In this document: positions 1 to 14,300 of the stretch, piece after piece
Layout of the letters: each line of letters begins with the position of its first letter
How positions within the stretch are numbered: the first letter of the stretch is position 1
From: Haematobia irritans
Taxonomy: Eukaryota > Arthropoda > Insecta > Diptera > Muscidae
DNA length: 64,000 bases
Direction: 5' to 3'
Assembly: GCF_050003625.1 (NCBI RefSeq)
Contig: NC_134397.1
Span: 267,648,070-267,712,069, forward strand
Translations under genes and position numbers: made by a program
The notes under the pieces: model-generated
Databases searched by the model: none
Told to the model about the DNA's origin: nothing
What the model saw: only the letters and a program-made list of their open reading frames with translations

Positions 1-516
1 TAAGATCGGTTGATAAATTGGGGGTGTGTGGCCAAATTTGGGAAAATCGTGCGATACATATATATGAGAGCTATATCTAAATCTCAACCGATTTGGATGA
101 AATTTTGCAGACTTAAAGGGCGATGAAAAAGATTACCATTCGTCAAATTTGATGACGATCCGTTTGAAAAAAAGCGCAGCGTGACCCCATTTGTCGAAAT
201 CGGGCGATACACATATATGGGAGCTATATCTAAATTTGATCCGATTTCTTCCAAATTCAATAGCGTTTGTCCTTGTGCCCATAAAACTCCCTGTACAAAA
301 TTTCATCAAAATCGATTAATAATTGCGACCGGAATCCTGTGAACAACAAATGCATGGACAGACGGACGGGCACCAAGCGCTAGATCGACTCAGGAAGTGA
401 TTCTGAGTCGATCCGTATATATTTTATGGGGTCTAAAATCAATACTTCTGGTAGGCACATTTTTTGGCAGATCAAACTTATTATACCCTGACCACTATGT
501 GGTTTAGGGTATAAAA
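1..516 (+). repeat. Helentron/DINE-like element, right-hand part
   Basis: The sequence carries the motif cluster of a non-autonomous Helentron (DINE-1/mini-me type). It has central repeats reading 'gggagctatatctaaat', a GACGG tract near 360-372, the 'agatcgactcag' block, and a terminal hairpin with stem tataccct (482-489) and agggtata (506-513), followed by a short A run. The left part lies outside the window. The motifs are seen directly; the Helentron class is inferred from resemblance to the DINE-1 architecture. No transposase or Rep/helicase coding sequence is present. Confidence 0.7.
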
Positions 517-2080
517 ACTTCCTTATAATATTTCGATAAAAAAATGTCCTCAATATTGTGCAAAACTGTTGTGAAGTCAAACGTTTCAAGGCGGATCTTG
601 TTTAAAAGCTATTATACAGCGAAAAAAAATTGCAATCGATGTTCCTTTTTGTAAAAAATTTCATTGGGAGGAAAGAACTTTTTTTTTTGCTTGTGGGCTC
701 CTTCAACACTGAAAATAATATTGACCTCATATAATAGATTATGCAATCTAAAAATACCACAATATTACTTCAATATTGTATATATTATTGAGGACATTTA
801 TATTTTTTTTTGTTTTTGCTAGTTTAAAGAAATAAAAAAGAATACAAATTCGATAAACGAAATCTGAATCCCAATTTTATATTTATCGGGCCTACTACTA
901 TAAAATCTTTCCCTCTTTCAAAGAAGCTGCATCTTTAAAGAAAAGAAAAAAAACAAACTTATTTTTTGGGTCTATGATCCACGTAAAATTTAAGTATATT
1001 ACAATCAAATAAACAATATTTTGCTAAATAATTGCTCCAGGATATTATTACACCTTTACAAAACCCTTTGCAACTAAACATAAACAATCATTATTACCCC
1101 CTTCCACGCAGTAAAAAATCTTAATTACTTACAATACTTACTCCAAATGATCCTTTAAACACCAACGAAACCATAGAAAAGTAAACATTTTGGAAAACCT
1201 CAAGATGTTTCATCAACATCACCTAAAAATTCTTAATCCTTTAAATAAATGCCACAATATTAAGTACTTCATCGTTGCATAGGCCTCCTTTACTGCTCTA
1301 AATGGCAATAAAAACAATTAACGTCATCATTACACATCCATAACAGAATGGAAGGAGTAAAGCAAAGTCCTTGAGAGAGTTGATTTGTGGTAATTTGTTA
1401 GAGGAACATATAAAACATATCCAGGCATACGTGTTGGATTGAAGCCATTATCAAGCATCCACAGCCACAGCCAAAACACTTTCACAAGAAATTTAATAAA
1501 TAATTAAAGAAAAAAGGGCAAATGTTATAGAAAATGAATACAAGGAAACGAGGACAGCAGTTAAAATTGCAGCCGTTTATGGAGAAATTGCTGAGTATTT
1601 AAGGGAAGTTTTTTCCCTGAGTTCCCAAACCCCATAGGCTAGCAAAATAAAATAAACGATTCTTTAGACAGACATTCAGACGACAGTGTTAAATGGTCTC
1701 TGGGGGATTTGGCGTAAACCATAGTGATAACCACCAACCCAAAAGGGGTAATCACAACTCAACTCATCGTTAGGAGTTTGCCTCTGTATTGGTATATGGG
1801 GTGGAGAGGTATCATCTCTGCAATACAAACGGAGATGGAGAAGTTAAATGAAAATAAACAACAACTGGTACATATTTTTGCTCTGGGGTGGTCCCAAAAA
1901 AATGCCCAGGCAATGAATGCACTCTACACCCTAGTCTTGGGATCACTGGGTAGCTATTCCGCATCATACGAGTATTAATTTATCTTATTAGTTTTCTCCT
2001 ATATGTTATTGTTTTCTTTATTTCCCAATTGCATGTGGCATTGGTTTCCTTTGAGATGAACTGACACCGCAATAAGCAAA
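517..2080. other. Unassigned AT-rich sequence
   Basis: I recognise no gene here. A short inverted motif (tgtcctcaatattgt near 545 and its complement near 783-797) brackets about 250 bp and may mark a decayed MITE. An 84-codon frame at 1724-1978 matches no family I know and has no visible splice or promoter context. The part from 1300 to 2040 is less repetitive than most of the window and could be single-copy flank. Confidence 0.4.
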
Positions 2081-2869
2081 CATCAATCAGTGTACTATCT
2101 TAGGGTTTTTTGTTGCCTCTTTCGGTACGAGTAGTTTGTGGTTTCTTTATCTATATCAGGTTGGTTATTATTGTTATTGTTTGTTTTAAGAAACATTTCG
2201 AAAAACAATGAAGCATAGAAAAAAACCTAAGACATCACAATCAGTTTTTTGGAAGATCGCAAGACATGACATTTATGAATGGCTATATCTGGTCTTTCAA
2301 ACAGAAGCATCATCAATGTATGGAAAGACTTTGTTATTAGCATCCGAATATTCGGTAGCCTTTATTTATCTACATCACGCATCGTTCTGACACCACTGTT
2401 CACTCAATGGAAGAGTAAACACCTCCCAAAGTTATATTGAATCACAGTGTTCCGATCAGTCAAACTCAAAACAAATCTCAACTCAAAAGTTTACTTGTCT
2501 CCAAAGATTTTTAACTTCACCTAACGATTTTGGTATTGATACCTTGTTAAAGACACGTCATTATTCATTTTCTTTTTAATTTATAAAGGGTGTTTTTTAT
2601 GAAGTTTTTTTTTATATACATCACTTGTTGTCTGCCAACTGTTTTGATAGTTTAAAAAGATACATCAGTTTTTAACAAAATTGTTATAATCATTTTTATA
2701 AGGTTGAATCTTTTTATGAAATTTGAAAGGTTATCCTACAATAAAAACGGGATAAAGCACTGTCGGAAAAATGTTACTTCGAATTCCCGAATTCACAATT
2801 TATCAAATTTTATTAACATTTTTGTCAAATGTTGGTCGAAGAATTTTAAATACACAATCCATACAGAAA

Positions 2870-4990
2870 ACAAGTATATACAGCAATAAGTTCGACCGGA
2901 TCAAATCTTAAATACCCACCATCATGAATCAAATATTATAGTTTCGTTTAGAAATTTCAGGGTGGTTTGATGACAGATATTCTCTTAAGCAGATCAGTTC
3001 AACCAGTGCGCTTCCCGAAGATAAATTTAAAGATTTTATCTATGAAGACTGGATCAGATTCTCGATTTATAAGAACCATTTTTGTTTGAGTTTTAGAGGA
3101 ATCATAAAACATGGACATTCTACATTTAGAAATAAAAAGAGGTTGTCTATATCAATATTCTGTATCTACATGTATTTGATTGTAACTGTAACCATTTGGT
3201 GAGATTTTCAACAGATTTTCTGCCGCGCCACAAGATAAAAATCTACCTCCTTTGAATAATTTTGAATCAATTGGTTGATGCGGCCAACCGTAAGAAAATT
3301 TTTTAACTAGCATTTAGTAGCCAACATTTTCATATAGTATTCACAGCCGAGGTCCCACAATACCTGTAGATTTCCAATTTCACGCAAATCTTTCGTCAAC
3401 CCTCCCGGTCAGGGCTGCCAATAAAATTTCAAGAAAAGTCGTCATTTATTTTTATAAAAATATCGTCATAATCGTTACTTGTATTTAAAAAATCGACAAA
3501 AAATCGGCAATGCCAATAATATTAAAACAAAATATACTTTTGCTTATTTATATATATTTGTTTTTACAAAATTATTTATTTCATGTTAAGAACAGGAAAT
3601 TAACATACACAACTATGCATTTGAACAACAAACGCATAATGAATTCAGTTTTATAGTTTTATAGAAAAAGGCATTTTTATGTAATGCTAAAATGTTTAAT
3701 ATATAGTTACTAATTCAGTAAGATTTTTATATCACTCAAAGTTGAGACAATGTCATCTGTGGTACAAACTATACCTGCACAAAATCATAGATATATATAT
3801 GTGTCGTCCGATTATCCCAAAATGAACCATAATATCCTTATTGAAAACCCGTTCTTATTCAAAGTTGGTACTATGTAGCATTCCATAATATCTATAAGTA
3901 CAAATTTTTTTGGAAATAATATCTTAACAAAATTTCAATAGAAATGAAATTTTTCAAAACTTTTCTTATAAATAAAATTTTGCACGAATTTACTATAGAA
4001 ATAAAATTTGCAAAAAATGTTTGCAAGATTGTTCTGTGGAAATATAAAGATGAAAAATTTTTTGAGAAAGTTTTCTTTAGAAATCAAATTTTGACAAAAT
4101 TTTCAATAGAAATAAAATTTTGCAAAAATTTGAATAGAAATAAAATTTTTCAAGAATTCACTTTAGAAATTAACTTGGCCAAAAATGTTCTGTTGACACC
4201 ACTGCCAGTCTCGTATACAAAGTTATCGATAAACATTATATTTGAGAATCACTCTTTTTGTTTGAGTAGTTAGCCATATTAGAATTTATATTTGTTTTTT
4301 TTTATTAACGAAAGGAAATTCCAAGCGCCTGTAACATAAGTTTGCGCTTTAATTGTTAAAGAGGATAGAAGGACGCTGTGTCATAAACTTATATGAAGTT
4401 CGTACTTAGTTTCCTAACCAAAAAAGTGTGTAATTTGTATATAAATAATTATTAATGAGCCATGAATTAATATAATGAATATATTTTAGGAATTTTAATC
4501 GTAAGCGTTGAAATAAAGATTCCAAGAATTATTTCTTCGTTTTGGTTTATAATCTATTGGGAAACGAAGTACTGGGGTAGATTCCCCTTAACATGTTCTA
4601 TAGAAATAAATTTTTGCAAGAATTTTGAGAAAGTTTTCTAAAGAAATAAAATTTTGGCAAAATTTTCTAGACAAATAATAACAAAATCTTCTATAGAAAT
4701 AAAATTTTGACGAAATTTTCTTAAAAAATAGAATTTTGCCAAAATGTTCTATAGAAATAAAATTTTAACAAAATTTTGTATAGAAATAAAATTGTGACAA
4801 ATACAAAATTTTGACAAAATTTACAATAGAAATAAAATTTTGATACAATTTACTATAGAAATAAAATTTTGATACAATTTACTATAGAAGTAAAATTTTG
4901 ATCAAATTTTCTATAGAAATAAAATTTTGGCAAGATTTTCTATAAATTCAATATTAAACATTTATTTCGAATAAAACAAAATTTTTTTAT
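2870..4990 (+). repeat. Degenerate Helentron family 1 copy with 29-bp arrays (unit 1)
   Basis: At 2870 the sequence acaagtatata and the following 60 bp match, with many substitutions, the left end of the family 1 elements at 16672, 29570 and 48641. Further right are two blocks of the 29-bp minisatellite (about 3935-4175 and 4595-4950) that the better family 1 copies also carry. No matching right-hand hairpin was found, so the copy is decayed or truncated. The same segment recurs at 7523-9643 and 12176-14296 in units 2 and 3. Confidence 0.55.
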
Positions 4991-5423
4991 ACCACGCACA
5001 AAATTTGATCAAAAACTTCAAAATAAAATTCCTTTAAATTTGATAGTTTTTTGGTAAAATTTTCTGTGGATTAATTTTGGCACGAGTGGCATCCGTGATA
5101 CCAATACTATAAGTGTAAAATTAAATATAGCTCCGAAATGTAAGAAATCTCTAGAAAAAAATTAAAATTTTTCTATTTGACAGCTTTATATCGGAACATA
5201 TGAAACACATATTTTTTCTAACAGTGCAATGTTGCGCACATACATATATACATCTGCAAAATAATTTTAACAGAAAAAACGATAAAATGCATTTTTATTA
5301 AAAGAAGGGTTTTTAATCGATTTACTCGTAAGGTCAAAGAAAAAGACAAACACTTTACGATATTTTGATCAAATAGTGGAATTGTTATCATTATTAAACT
5401 TACAAACCTACTACAACTTAACA

Positions 5424-6733
5424 AACATCAAAAAAATCCACAAAATAATTTTGAATAACCGTAAAATGAAGTTGATCTAGATAGCAGAGGCCTCAAAGAT
5501 ATCAATGGAACGTGTTTGTCATATCATTCATCAATATTTGGGTATGCGGAAGCTCTGTGCAAAATGGGTGCCGCGCGAGCTCACATTTGACCAAAAACAA
5601 CAACGTGTTGATGATTCTGAGCGGTGTTTGCAGCTGTTAACTCGTAATACACCCGAGTTTTTCCGTCGATATGTGACAATACACAGAAAAAAATATCACC
5701 AAAATATTTCCAATTAAAAAGTTAATTGAAGTTGAAATTTTTTTCAATTAATAAATTAATTGGTACAATTAACTTTTTAATCAAGATAGAAACATTAAGT
5801 TAATTAAGTCAATGATTGAACATTTTAAAATTTTTAATTAAAAAGTTAATTGATACAATTAATTTTTAATCAAATTCGGAAGACTAAGTCAGTTTATGAT
5901 GATGATGAACATTTTTTTTAAATTTTTAGTTAAAATTTTTTTTCAAACAATCAATTGTTAATCCAAATAAAAATTCTAAGCCAATTCAGAATGTAATTGA
6001 AAATAGTTACCTTTTTTAATTAATAAATTAATTGAGTTTTGCAATCAACATCAATTAAATTTTTAATTGAATCAATTAAAAAATTAATTGAAATTTGGCA
6101 ATGAAATCAATTAATTTTTTAATCAAGAATTTTTTCTATGCCCAATTAAAACTGTGATTGATACTATCATTTTCGTGATTGAAGACATTTCAATTAAAAA
6201 ATTAATTGGATCAATTAATTTCGTGATTGAATCAGAAAAAAAATTTTTTGTGTGTAGATGAAACATGGTTCCATCACTACACTCCTGAGTCCAATCGACA
6301 GTCGGCTGAGTGGACAGCGACCGGTGAACCGTCTCCGAAGCGTGCAAAGACGCAAAAGTCCGCTGGCAAAGTAATGGCCTCTGTTTTTTGGGATGCGCAT
6401 GGAATAATTTTTATCGATTATCTTGAGAAGGGAAAAACCATCAACAGTGACAATTATATGGTGTTATTGGAGCGTTCGAAGGTCGAAATCGCGGCAAAAC
6501 GGCCCCATATGAAGAAGAAAAAAGTGTTGTTCCACTAAGACAACGCACCGTGCCACAAGTCATTGAAAACGATGGCAAAAATTCATGAATTGGGTTTCGA
6601 ATTGCTTCCCCACCCAACGTATTCTCCAGATCTGGCCCCCAACGACTTTTTCTTGTTCTCAGATGTCAAAAGGATGCTCGCAGGGAAAAAATTTGGCTGC
6701 AATTAAGAGGTGATCGCCGAAACTGAGACCTAT
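5424..6733 (+). pseudogene. Mariner (irritans-type) transposase pseudogene, unit 1, truncated both ends
   Basis: Translation shows a mariner transposase in two pieces. The first, 5424-5679, contains the GMRKLCAKWVPRELT and DDSERCLQLL blocks. The second, from 6257, contains VDETWFHHYTPE, then DNAPCH and APNDFF. The last two aspartates are 34 residues apart, the DD34D spacing of mariner. The gene is dead: TAG at 5478-5480, TAA at 6536-6538 in place of the Gln before DNAPCH, a further TAA near 6705, loss of the N-terminal third and left terminal repeat, and a 573-bp MITE between the pieces. The 3' end is cut at the tandem-unit junction. Family identity is secure; there is no function now. Confidence 0.93.
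5682..6254. mobile_element. TA-flanked MITE inserted in mariner, unit 1
   Basis: The 573-bp insert is flanked by TA at 5680-5681 and 6255-6256. Its ends are inverted (cacagaaaaaaat against attttttgtgtg). The interior is built from short palindromic blocks such as aattaaaaaattaatt. Removing the insert and one TA restores the mariner reading frame across the RYVT / DETW junction, so this is a real insertion. It has no coding capacity. TA target use suggests mobilisation by a Tc1/mariner-type transposase. Confidence 0.9.
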
Positions 6734-9700
6734 CATCAATCAGTGTACTATCTTAGGGTTTTTTGTTGCCTCTTTCGGTACGAGTAGTTTGTGGTTTCTT
6801 TATCTATATCAGGTTGGTTATTATTGTTATTGTTTGTTTTAAGAAACATTTCGAAAAACAATGAAGCATAGAAAAAAACCTAAGACATCACAATCAGTTT
6901 TTTGGAAGATCGCAAGACATGACATTTATGAATGGCTATATCTGGTCTTTCAAACAGAAGCATCATCAATGTATGGAAAGACTTTGTTATTAGCATCCGA
7001 ATATTCGGTAGCCTTTATTTATCTACATCACGCATCGTTCTGACACCACTGTTCACTCAATGGAAGAGTAAACACCTCCCAAAGTTATATTGAATCACAG
7101 TGTTCCGATCAGTCAAACTCAAAACAAATCTCAACTCAAAAGTTTACTTGTCTCCAAAGATTTTTAACTTCACCTAACGATTTTGGTATTGATACCTTGT
7201 TAAAGACACGTCATTATTCATTTTCTTTTTAATTTATAAAGGGTGTTTTTTATGAAGTTTTTTTTTATATACATCACTTGTTGTCTGCCAACTGTTTTGA
7301 TAGTTTAAAAAGATACATCAGTTTTTAACAAAATTGTTATAATCATTTTTATAAGGTTGAATCTTTTTATGAAATTTGAAAGGTTATCCTACAATAAAAA
7401 CGGGATAAAGCACTGTCGGAAAAATGTTACTTCGAATTCCCGAATTCACAATTTATCAAATTTTATTAACATTTTTGTCAAATGTTGGTCGAAGAATTTT
7501 AAATACACAATCCATACAGAAAACAAGTATATACAGCAATAAGTTCGACCGGATCAAATCTTAAATACCCACCATCATGAATCAAATATTATAGTTTCGT
7601 TTAGAAATTTCAGGGTGGTTTGATGACAGATATTCTCTTAAGCAGATCAGTTCAACCAGTGCGCTTCCCGAAGATAAATTTAAAGATTTTATCTATGAAG
7701 ACTGGATCAGATTCTCGATTTATAAGAACCATTTTTGTTTGAGTTTTAGAGGAATCATAAAACATGGACATTCTACATTTAGAAATAAAAAGAGGTTGTC
7801 TATATCAATATTCTGTATCTACATGTATTTGATTGTAACTGTAACCATTTGGTGAGATTTTCAACAGATTTTCTGCCGCGCCACAAGATAAAAATCTACC
7901 TCCTTTGAATAATTTTGAATCAATTGGTTGATGCGGCCAACCGTAAGAAAATTTTTTAACTAGCATTTAGTAGCCAACATTTTCATATAGTATTCACAGC
8001 CGAGGTCCCACAATACCTGTAGATTTCCAATTTCACGCAAATCTTTCGTCAACCCTCCCGGTCAGGGCTGCCAATAAAATTTCAAGAAAAGTCGTCATTT
8101 ATTTTTATAAAAATATCGTCATAATCGTTACTTGTATTTAAAAAATCGACAAAAAATCGGCAATGCCAATAATATTAAAACAAAATATACTTTTGCTTAT
8201 TTATATATATTTGTTTTTACAAAATTATTTATTTCATGTTAAGAACAGGAAATTAACATACACAACTATGCATTTGAACAACAAACGCATAATGAATTCA
8301 GTTTTATAGTTTTATAGAAAAAGGCATTTTTATGTAATGCTAAAATGTTTAATATATAGTTACTAATTCAGTAAGATTTTTATATCACTCAAAGTTGAGA
8401 CAATGTCATCTGTGGTACAAACTATACCTGCACAAAATCATAGATATATATATGTGTCGTCCGATTATCCCAAAATGAACCATAATATCCTTATTGAAAA
8501 CCCGTTCTTATTCAAAGTTGGTACTATGTAGCATTCCATAATATCTATAAGTACAAATTTTTTTGGAAATAATATCTTAACAAAATTTCAATAGAAATGA
8601 AATTTTTCAAAACTTTTCTTATAAATAAAATTTTGCACGAATTTACTATAGAAATAAAATTTGCAAAAAATGTTTGCAAGATTGTTCTGTGGAAATATAA
8701 AGATGAAAAATTTTTTGAGAAAGTTTTCTTTAGAAATCAAATTTTGACAAAATTTTCAATAGAAATAAAATTTTGCAAAAATTTGAATAGAAATAAAATT
8801 TTTCAAGAATTCACTTTAGAAATTAACTTGGCCAAAAATGTTCTGTTGACACCACTGCCAGTCTCGTATACAAAGTTATCGATAAACATTATATTTGAGA
8901 ATCACTCTTTTTGTTTGAGTAGTTAGCCATATTAGAATTTATATTTGTTTTTTTTTATTAACGAAAGGAAATTCCAAGCGCCTGTAACATAAGTTTGCGC
9001 TTTAATTGTTAAAGAGGATAGAAGGACGCTGTGTCATAAACTTATATGAAGTTCGTACTTAGTTTCCTAACCAAAAAAGTGTGTAATTTGTATATAAATA
9101 ATTATTAATGAGCCATGAATTAATATAATGAATATATTTTAGGAATTTTAATCGTAAGCGTTGAAATAAAGATTCCAAGAATTATTTCTTCGTTTTGGTT
9201 TATAATCTATTGGGAAACGAAGTACTGGGGTAGATTCCCCTTAACATGTTCTATAGAAATAAATTTTTGCAAGAATTTTGAGAAAGTTTTCTAAAGAAAT
9301 AAAATTTTGGCAAAATTTTCTAGACAAATAATAACAAAATCTTCTATAGAAATAAAATTTTGACGAAATTTTCTTAAAAAATAGAATTTTGCCAAAATGT
9401 TCTATAGAAATAAAATTTTAACAAAATTTTGTATAGAAATAAAATTGTGACAAATACAAAATTTTGACAAAATTTACAATAGAAATAAAATTTTGATACA
9501 ATTTACTATAGAAATAAAATTTTGATACAATTTACTATAGAAGTAAAATTTTGATCAAATTTTCTATAGAAATAAAATTTTGGCAAGATTTTCTATAAAT
9601 TCAATATTAAACATTTATTTCGAATAAAACAAAATTTTTTTATACCACGCACAAAATTTGATCAAAAACTTCAAAATAAAATTCCTTTAAATTTGATAGT

Positions 9701-10076
9701 TTTTTGGTAAAATTTTCTGTGGATTAATTTTGGCACGAGTGGCATCCGTGATACCAATACTATAAGTGTAAAATTAAATATAGCTCCGAAATGTAAGAAA
9801 TCTCTAGAAAAAAATTAAAATTTTTCTATTTGACAGCTTTATATCGGAACATATGAAACACATATTTTTTCTAACAGTGCAATGTTGCGCACATACATAT
9901 ATACATCTGCAAAATAATTTTAACAGAAAAAACGATAAAATGCATTTTTATTAAAAGAAGGGTTTTTAATCGATTTACTCGTAAGGTCAAAGAAAAAGAC
10001 AAACACTTTACGATATTTTGATCAAATAGTGGAATTGTTATCATTATTAAACTTACAAACCTACTACAACTTAACA

Positions 10077-11386
10077 AACATCAAAAAAATCCACAAAATA
10101 ATTTTGAATAACCGTAAAATGAAGTTGATCTAGATAGCAGAGGCCTCAAAGATATCAATGGAACGTGTTTGTCATATCATTCATCAATATTTGGGTATGC
10201 GGAAGCTCTGTGCAAAATGGGTGCCGCGCGAGCTCACATTTGACCAAAAACAACAACGTGTTGATGATTCTGAGCGGTGTTTGCAGCTGTTAACTCGTAA
10301 TACACCCGAGTTTTTCCGTCGATATGTGACAATACACAGAAAAAAATATCACCAAAATATTTCCAATTAAAAAGTTAATTGAAGTTGAAATTTTTTTCAA
10401 TTAATAAATTAATTGGTACAATTAACTTTTTAATCAAGATAGAAACATTAAGTTAATTAAGTCAATGATTGAACATTTTAAAATTTTTAATTAAAAAGTT
10501 AATTGATACAATTAATTTTTAATCAAATTCGGAAGACTAAGTCAGTTTATGATGATGATGAACATTTTTTTTAAATTTTTAGTTAAAATTTTTTTTCAAA
10601 CAATCAATTGTTAATCCAAATAAAAATTCTAAGCCAATTCAGAATGTAATTGAAAATAGTTACCTTTTTTAATTAATAAATTAATTGAGTTTTGCAATCA
10701 ACATCAATTAAATTTTTAATTGAATCAATTAAAAAATTAATTGAAATTTGGCAATGAAATCAATTAATTTTTTAATCAAGAATTTTTTCTATGCCCAATT
10801 AAAACTGTGATTGATACTATCATTTTCGTGATTGAAGACATTTCAATTAAAAAATTAATTGGATCAATTAATTTCGTGATTGAATCAGAAAAAAAATTTT
10901 TTGTGTGTAGATGAAACATGGTTCCATCACTACACTCCTGAGTCCAATCGACAGTCGGCTGAGTGGACAGCGACCGGTGAACCGTCTCCGAAGCGTGCAA
11001 AGACGCAAAAGTCCGCTGGCAAAGTAATGGCCTCTGTTTTTTGGGATGCGCATGGAATAATTTTTATCGATTATCTTGAGAAGGGAAAAACCATCAACAG
11101 TGACAATTATATGGTGTTATTGGAGCGTTCGAAGGTCGAAATCGCGGCAAAACGGCCCCATATGAAGAAGAAAAAAGTGTTGTTCCACTAAGACAACGCA
11201 CCGTGCCACAAGTCATTGAAAACGATGGCAAAAATTCATGAATTGGGTTTCGAATTGCTTCCCCACCCAACGTATTCTCCAGATCTGGCCCCCAACGACT
11301 TTTTCTTGTTCTCAGATGTCAAAAGGATGCTCGCAGGGAAAAAATTTGGCTGCAATTAAGAGGTGATCGCCGAAACTGAGACCTAT
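10077..11386 (+). pseudogene. Mariner transposase pseudogene, unit 2
   Basis: This is the second tandem copy of the same broken mariner, with the same stop codons, the same MITE insertion and the same truncation at the unit junction. No difference from the first copy was seen by eye. It arose by duplication of DNA that already held a dead element, not by a new mariner transposition. Confidence 0.93.
10335..10907. mobile_element. TA-flanked MITE in mariner, unit 2
   Basis: This is the tandem-duplicated copy of the MITE in the second mariner pseudogene. The flanking TA pair is at 10333-10334 and 10908-10909. Confidence 0.9.
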
Positions 11387-14300
11387 CATCAATCAGTGTA
11401 CTATCTTAGGGTTTTTTGTTGCCTCTTTCGGTACGAGTAGTTTGTGGTTTCTTTATCTATATCAGGTTGGTTATTATTGTTATTGTTTGTTTTAAGAAAC
11501 ATTTCGAAAAACAATGAAGCATAGAAAAAAACCTAAGACATCACAATCAGTTTTTTGGAAGATCGCAAGACATGACATTTATGAATGGCTATATCTGGTC
11601 TTTCAAACAGAAGCATCATCAATGTATGGAAAGACTTTGTTATTAGCATCCGAATATTCGGTAGCCTTTATTTATCTACATCACGCATCGTTCTGACACC
11701 ACTGTTCACTCAATGGAAGAGTAAACACCTCCCAAAGTTATATTGAATCACAGTGTTCCGATCAGTCAAACTCAAAACAAATCTCAACTCAAAAGTTTAC
11801 TTGTCTCCAAAGATTTTTAACTTCACCTAACGATTTTGGTATTGATACCTTGTTAAAGACACGTCATTATTCATTTTCTTTTTAATTTATAAAGGGTGTT
11901 TTTTATGAAGTTTTTTTTTATATACATCACTTGTTGTCTGCCAACTGTTTTGATAGTTTAAAAAGATACATCAGTTTTTAACAAAATTGTTATAATCATT
12001 TTTATAAGGTTGAATCTTTTTATGAAATTTGAAAGGTTATCCTACAATAAAAACGGGATAAAGCACTGTCGGAAAAATGTTACTTCGAATTCCCGAATTC
12101 ACAATTTATCAAATTTTATTAACATTTTTGTCAAATGTTGGTCGAAGAATTTTAAATACACAATCCATACAGAAAACAAGTATATACAGCAATAAGTTCG
12201 ACCGGATCAAATCTTAAATACCCACCATCATGAATCAAATATTATAGTTTCGTTTAGAAATTTCAGGGTGGTTTGATGACAGATATTCTCTTAAGCAGAT
12301 CAGTTCAACCAGTGCGCTTCCCGAAGATAAATTTAAAGATTTTATCTATGAAGACTGGATCAGATTCTCGATTTATAAGAACCATTTTTGTTTGAGTTTT
12401 AGAGGAATCATAAAACATGGACATTCTACATTTAGAAATAAAAAGAGGTTGTCTATATCAATATTCTGTATCTACATGTATTTGATTGTAACTGTAACCA
12501 TTTGGTGAGATTTTCAACAGATTTTCTGCCGCGCCACAAGATAAAAATCTACCTCCTTTGAATAATTTTGAATCAATTGGTTGATGCGGCCAACCGTAAG
12601 AAAATTTTTTAACTAGCATTTAGTAGCCAACATTTTCATATAGTATTCACAGCCGAGGTCCCACAATACCTGTAGATTTCCAATTTCACGCAAATCTTTC
12701 GTCAACCCTCCCGGTCAGGGCTGCCAATAAAATTTCAAGAAAAGTCGTCATTTATTTTTATAAAAATATCGTCATAATCGTTACTTGTATTTAAAAAATC
12801 GACAAAAAATCGGCAATGCCAATAATATTAAAACAAAATATACTTTTGCTTATTTATATATATTTGTTTTTACAAAATTATTTATTTCATGTTAAGAACA
12901 GGAAATTAACATACACAACTATGCATTTGAACAACAAACGCATAATGAATTCAGTTTTATAGTTTTATAGAAAAAGGCATTTTTATGTAATGCTAAAATG
13001 TTTAATATATAGTTACTAATTCAGTAAGATTTTTATATCACTCAAAGTTGAGACAATGTCATCTGTGGTACAAACTATACCTGCACAAAATCATAGATAT
13101 ATATATGTGTCGTCCGATTATCCCAAAATGAACCATAATATCCTTATTGAAAACCCGTTCTTATTCAAAGTTGGTACTATGTAGCATTCCATAATATCTA
13201 TAAGTACAAATTTTTTTGGAAATAATATCTTAACAAAATTTCAATAGAAATGAAATTTTTCAAAACTTTTCTTATAAATAAAATTTTGCACGAATTTACT
13301 ATAGAAATAAAATTTGCAAAAAATGTTTGCAAGATTGTTCTGTGGAAATATAAAGATGAAAAATTTTTTGAGAAAGTTTTCTTTAGAAATCAAATTTTGA
13401 CAAAATTTTCAATAGAAATAAAATTTTGCAAAAATTTGAATAGAAATAAAATTTTTCAAGAATTCACTTTAGAAATTAACTTGGCCAAAAATGTTCTGTT
13501 GACACCACTGCCAGTCTCGTATACAAAGTTATCGATAAACATTATATTTGAGAATCACTCTTTTTGTTTGAGTAGTTAGCCATATTAGAATTTATATTTG
13601 TTTTTTTTTATTAACGAAAGGAAATTCCAAGCGCCTGTAACATAAGTTTGCGCTTTAATTGTTAAAGAGGATAGAAGGACGCTGTGTCATAAACTTATAT
13701 GAAGTTCGTACTTAGTTTCCTAACCAAAAAAGTGTGTAATTTGTATATAAATAATTATTAATGAGCCATGAATTAATATAATGAATATATTTTAGGAATT
13801 TTAATCGTAAGCGTTGAAATAAAGATTCCAAGAATTATTTCTTCGTTTTGGTTTATAATCTATTGGGAAACGAAGTACTGGGGTAGATTCCCCTTAACAT
13901 GTTCTATAGAAATAAATTTTTGCAAGAATTTTGAGAAAGTTTTCTAAAGAAATAAAATTTTGGCAAAATTTTCTAGACAAATAATAACAAAATCTTCTAT
14001 AGAAATAAAATTTTGACGAAATTTTCTTAAAAAATAGAATTTTGCCAAAATGTTCTATAGAAATAAAATTTTAACAAAATTTTGTATAGAAATAAAATTG
14101 TGACAAATACAAAATTTTGACAAAATTTACAATAGAAATAAAATTTTGATACAATTTACTATAGAAATAAAATTTTGATACAATTTACTATAGAAGTAAA
14201 ATGTTGATCAAATTTTCTATAGAAATAAAATTTTGGCAAGATTTTCTATAAATTCAATATTAAACATTTATTTCGAATAAAACAAAATTTTTTTATACCA

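Noticed and set aside
1724..1978. 84-codon open frame as a host gene
   Set aside because: No recognised domain, splice context or promoter, and the length is expected by chance in such DNA.
2208..2390. 60-codon frame repeated in each tandem unit as a gene family
   Set aside because: It recurs only because the whole 4.65-kb unit is duplicated; there is no independent sign of selection.
6123..6400. Minus-strand frames overlapping the mariner
   Set aside because: They are shadows of the transposase and the MITE on the opposite strand.
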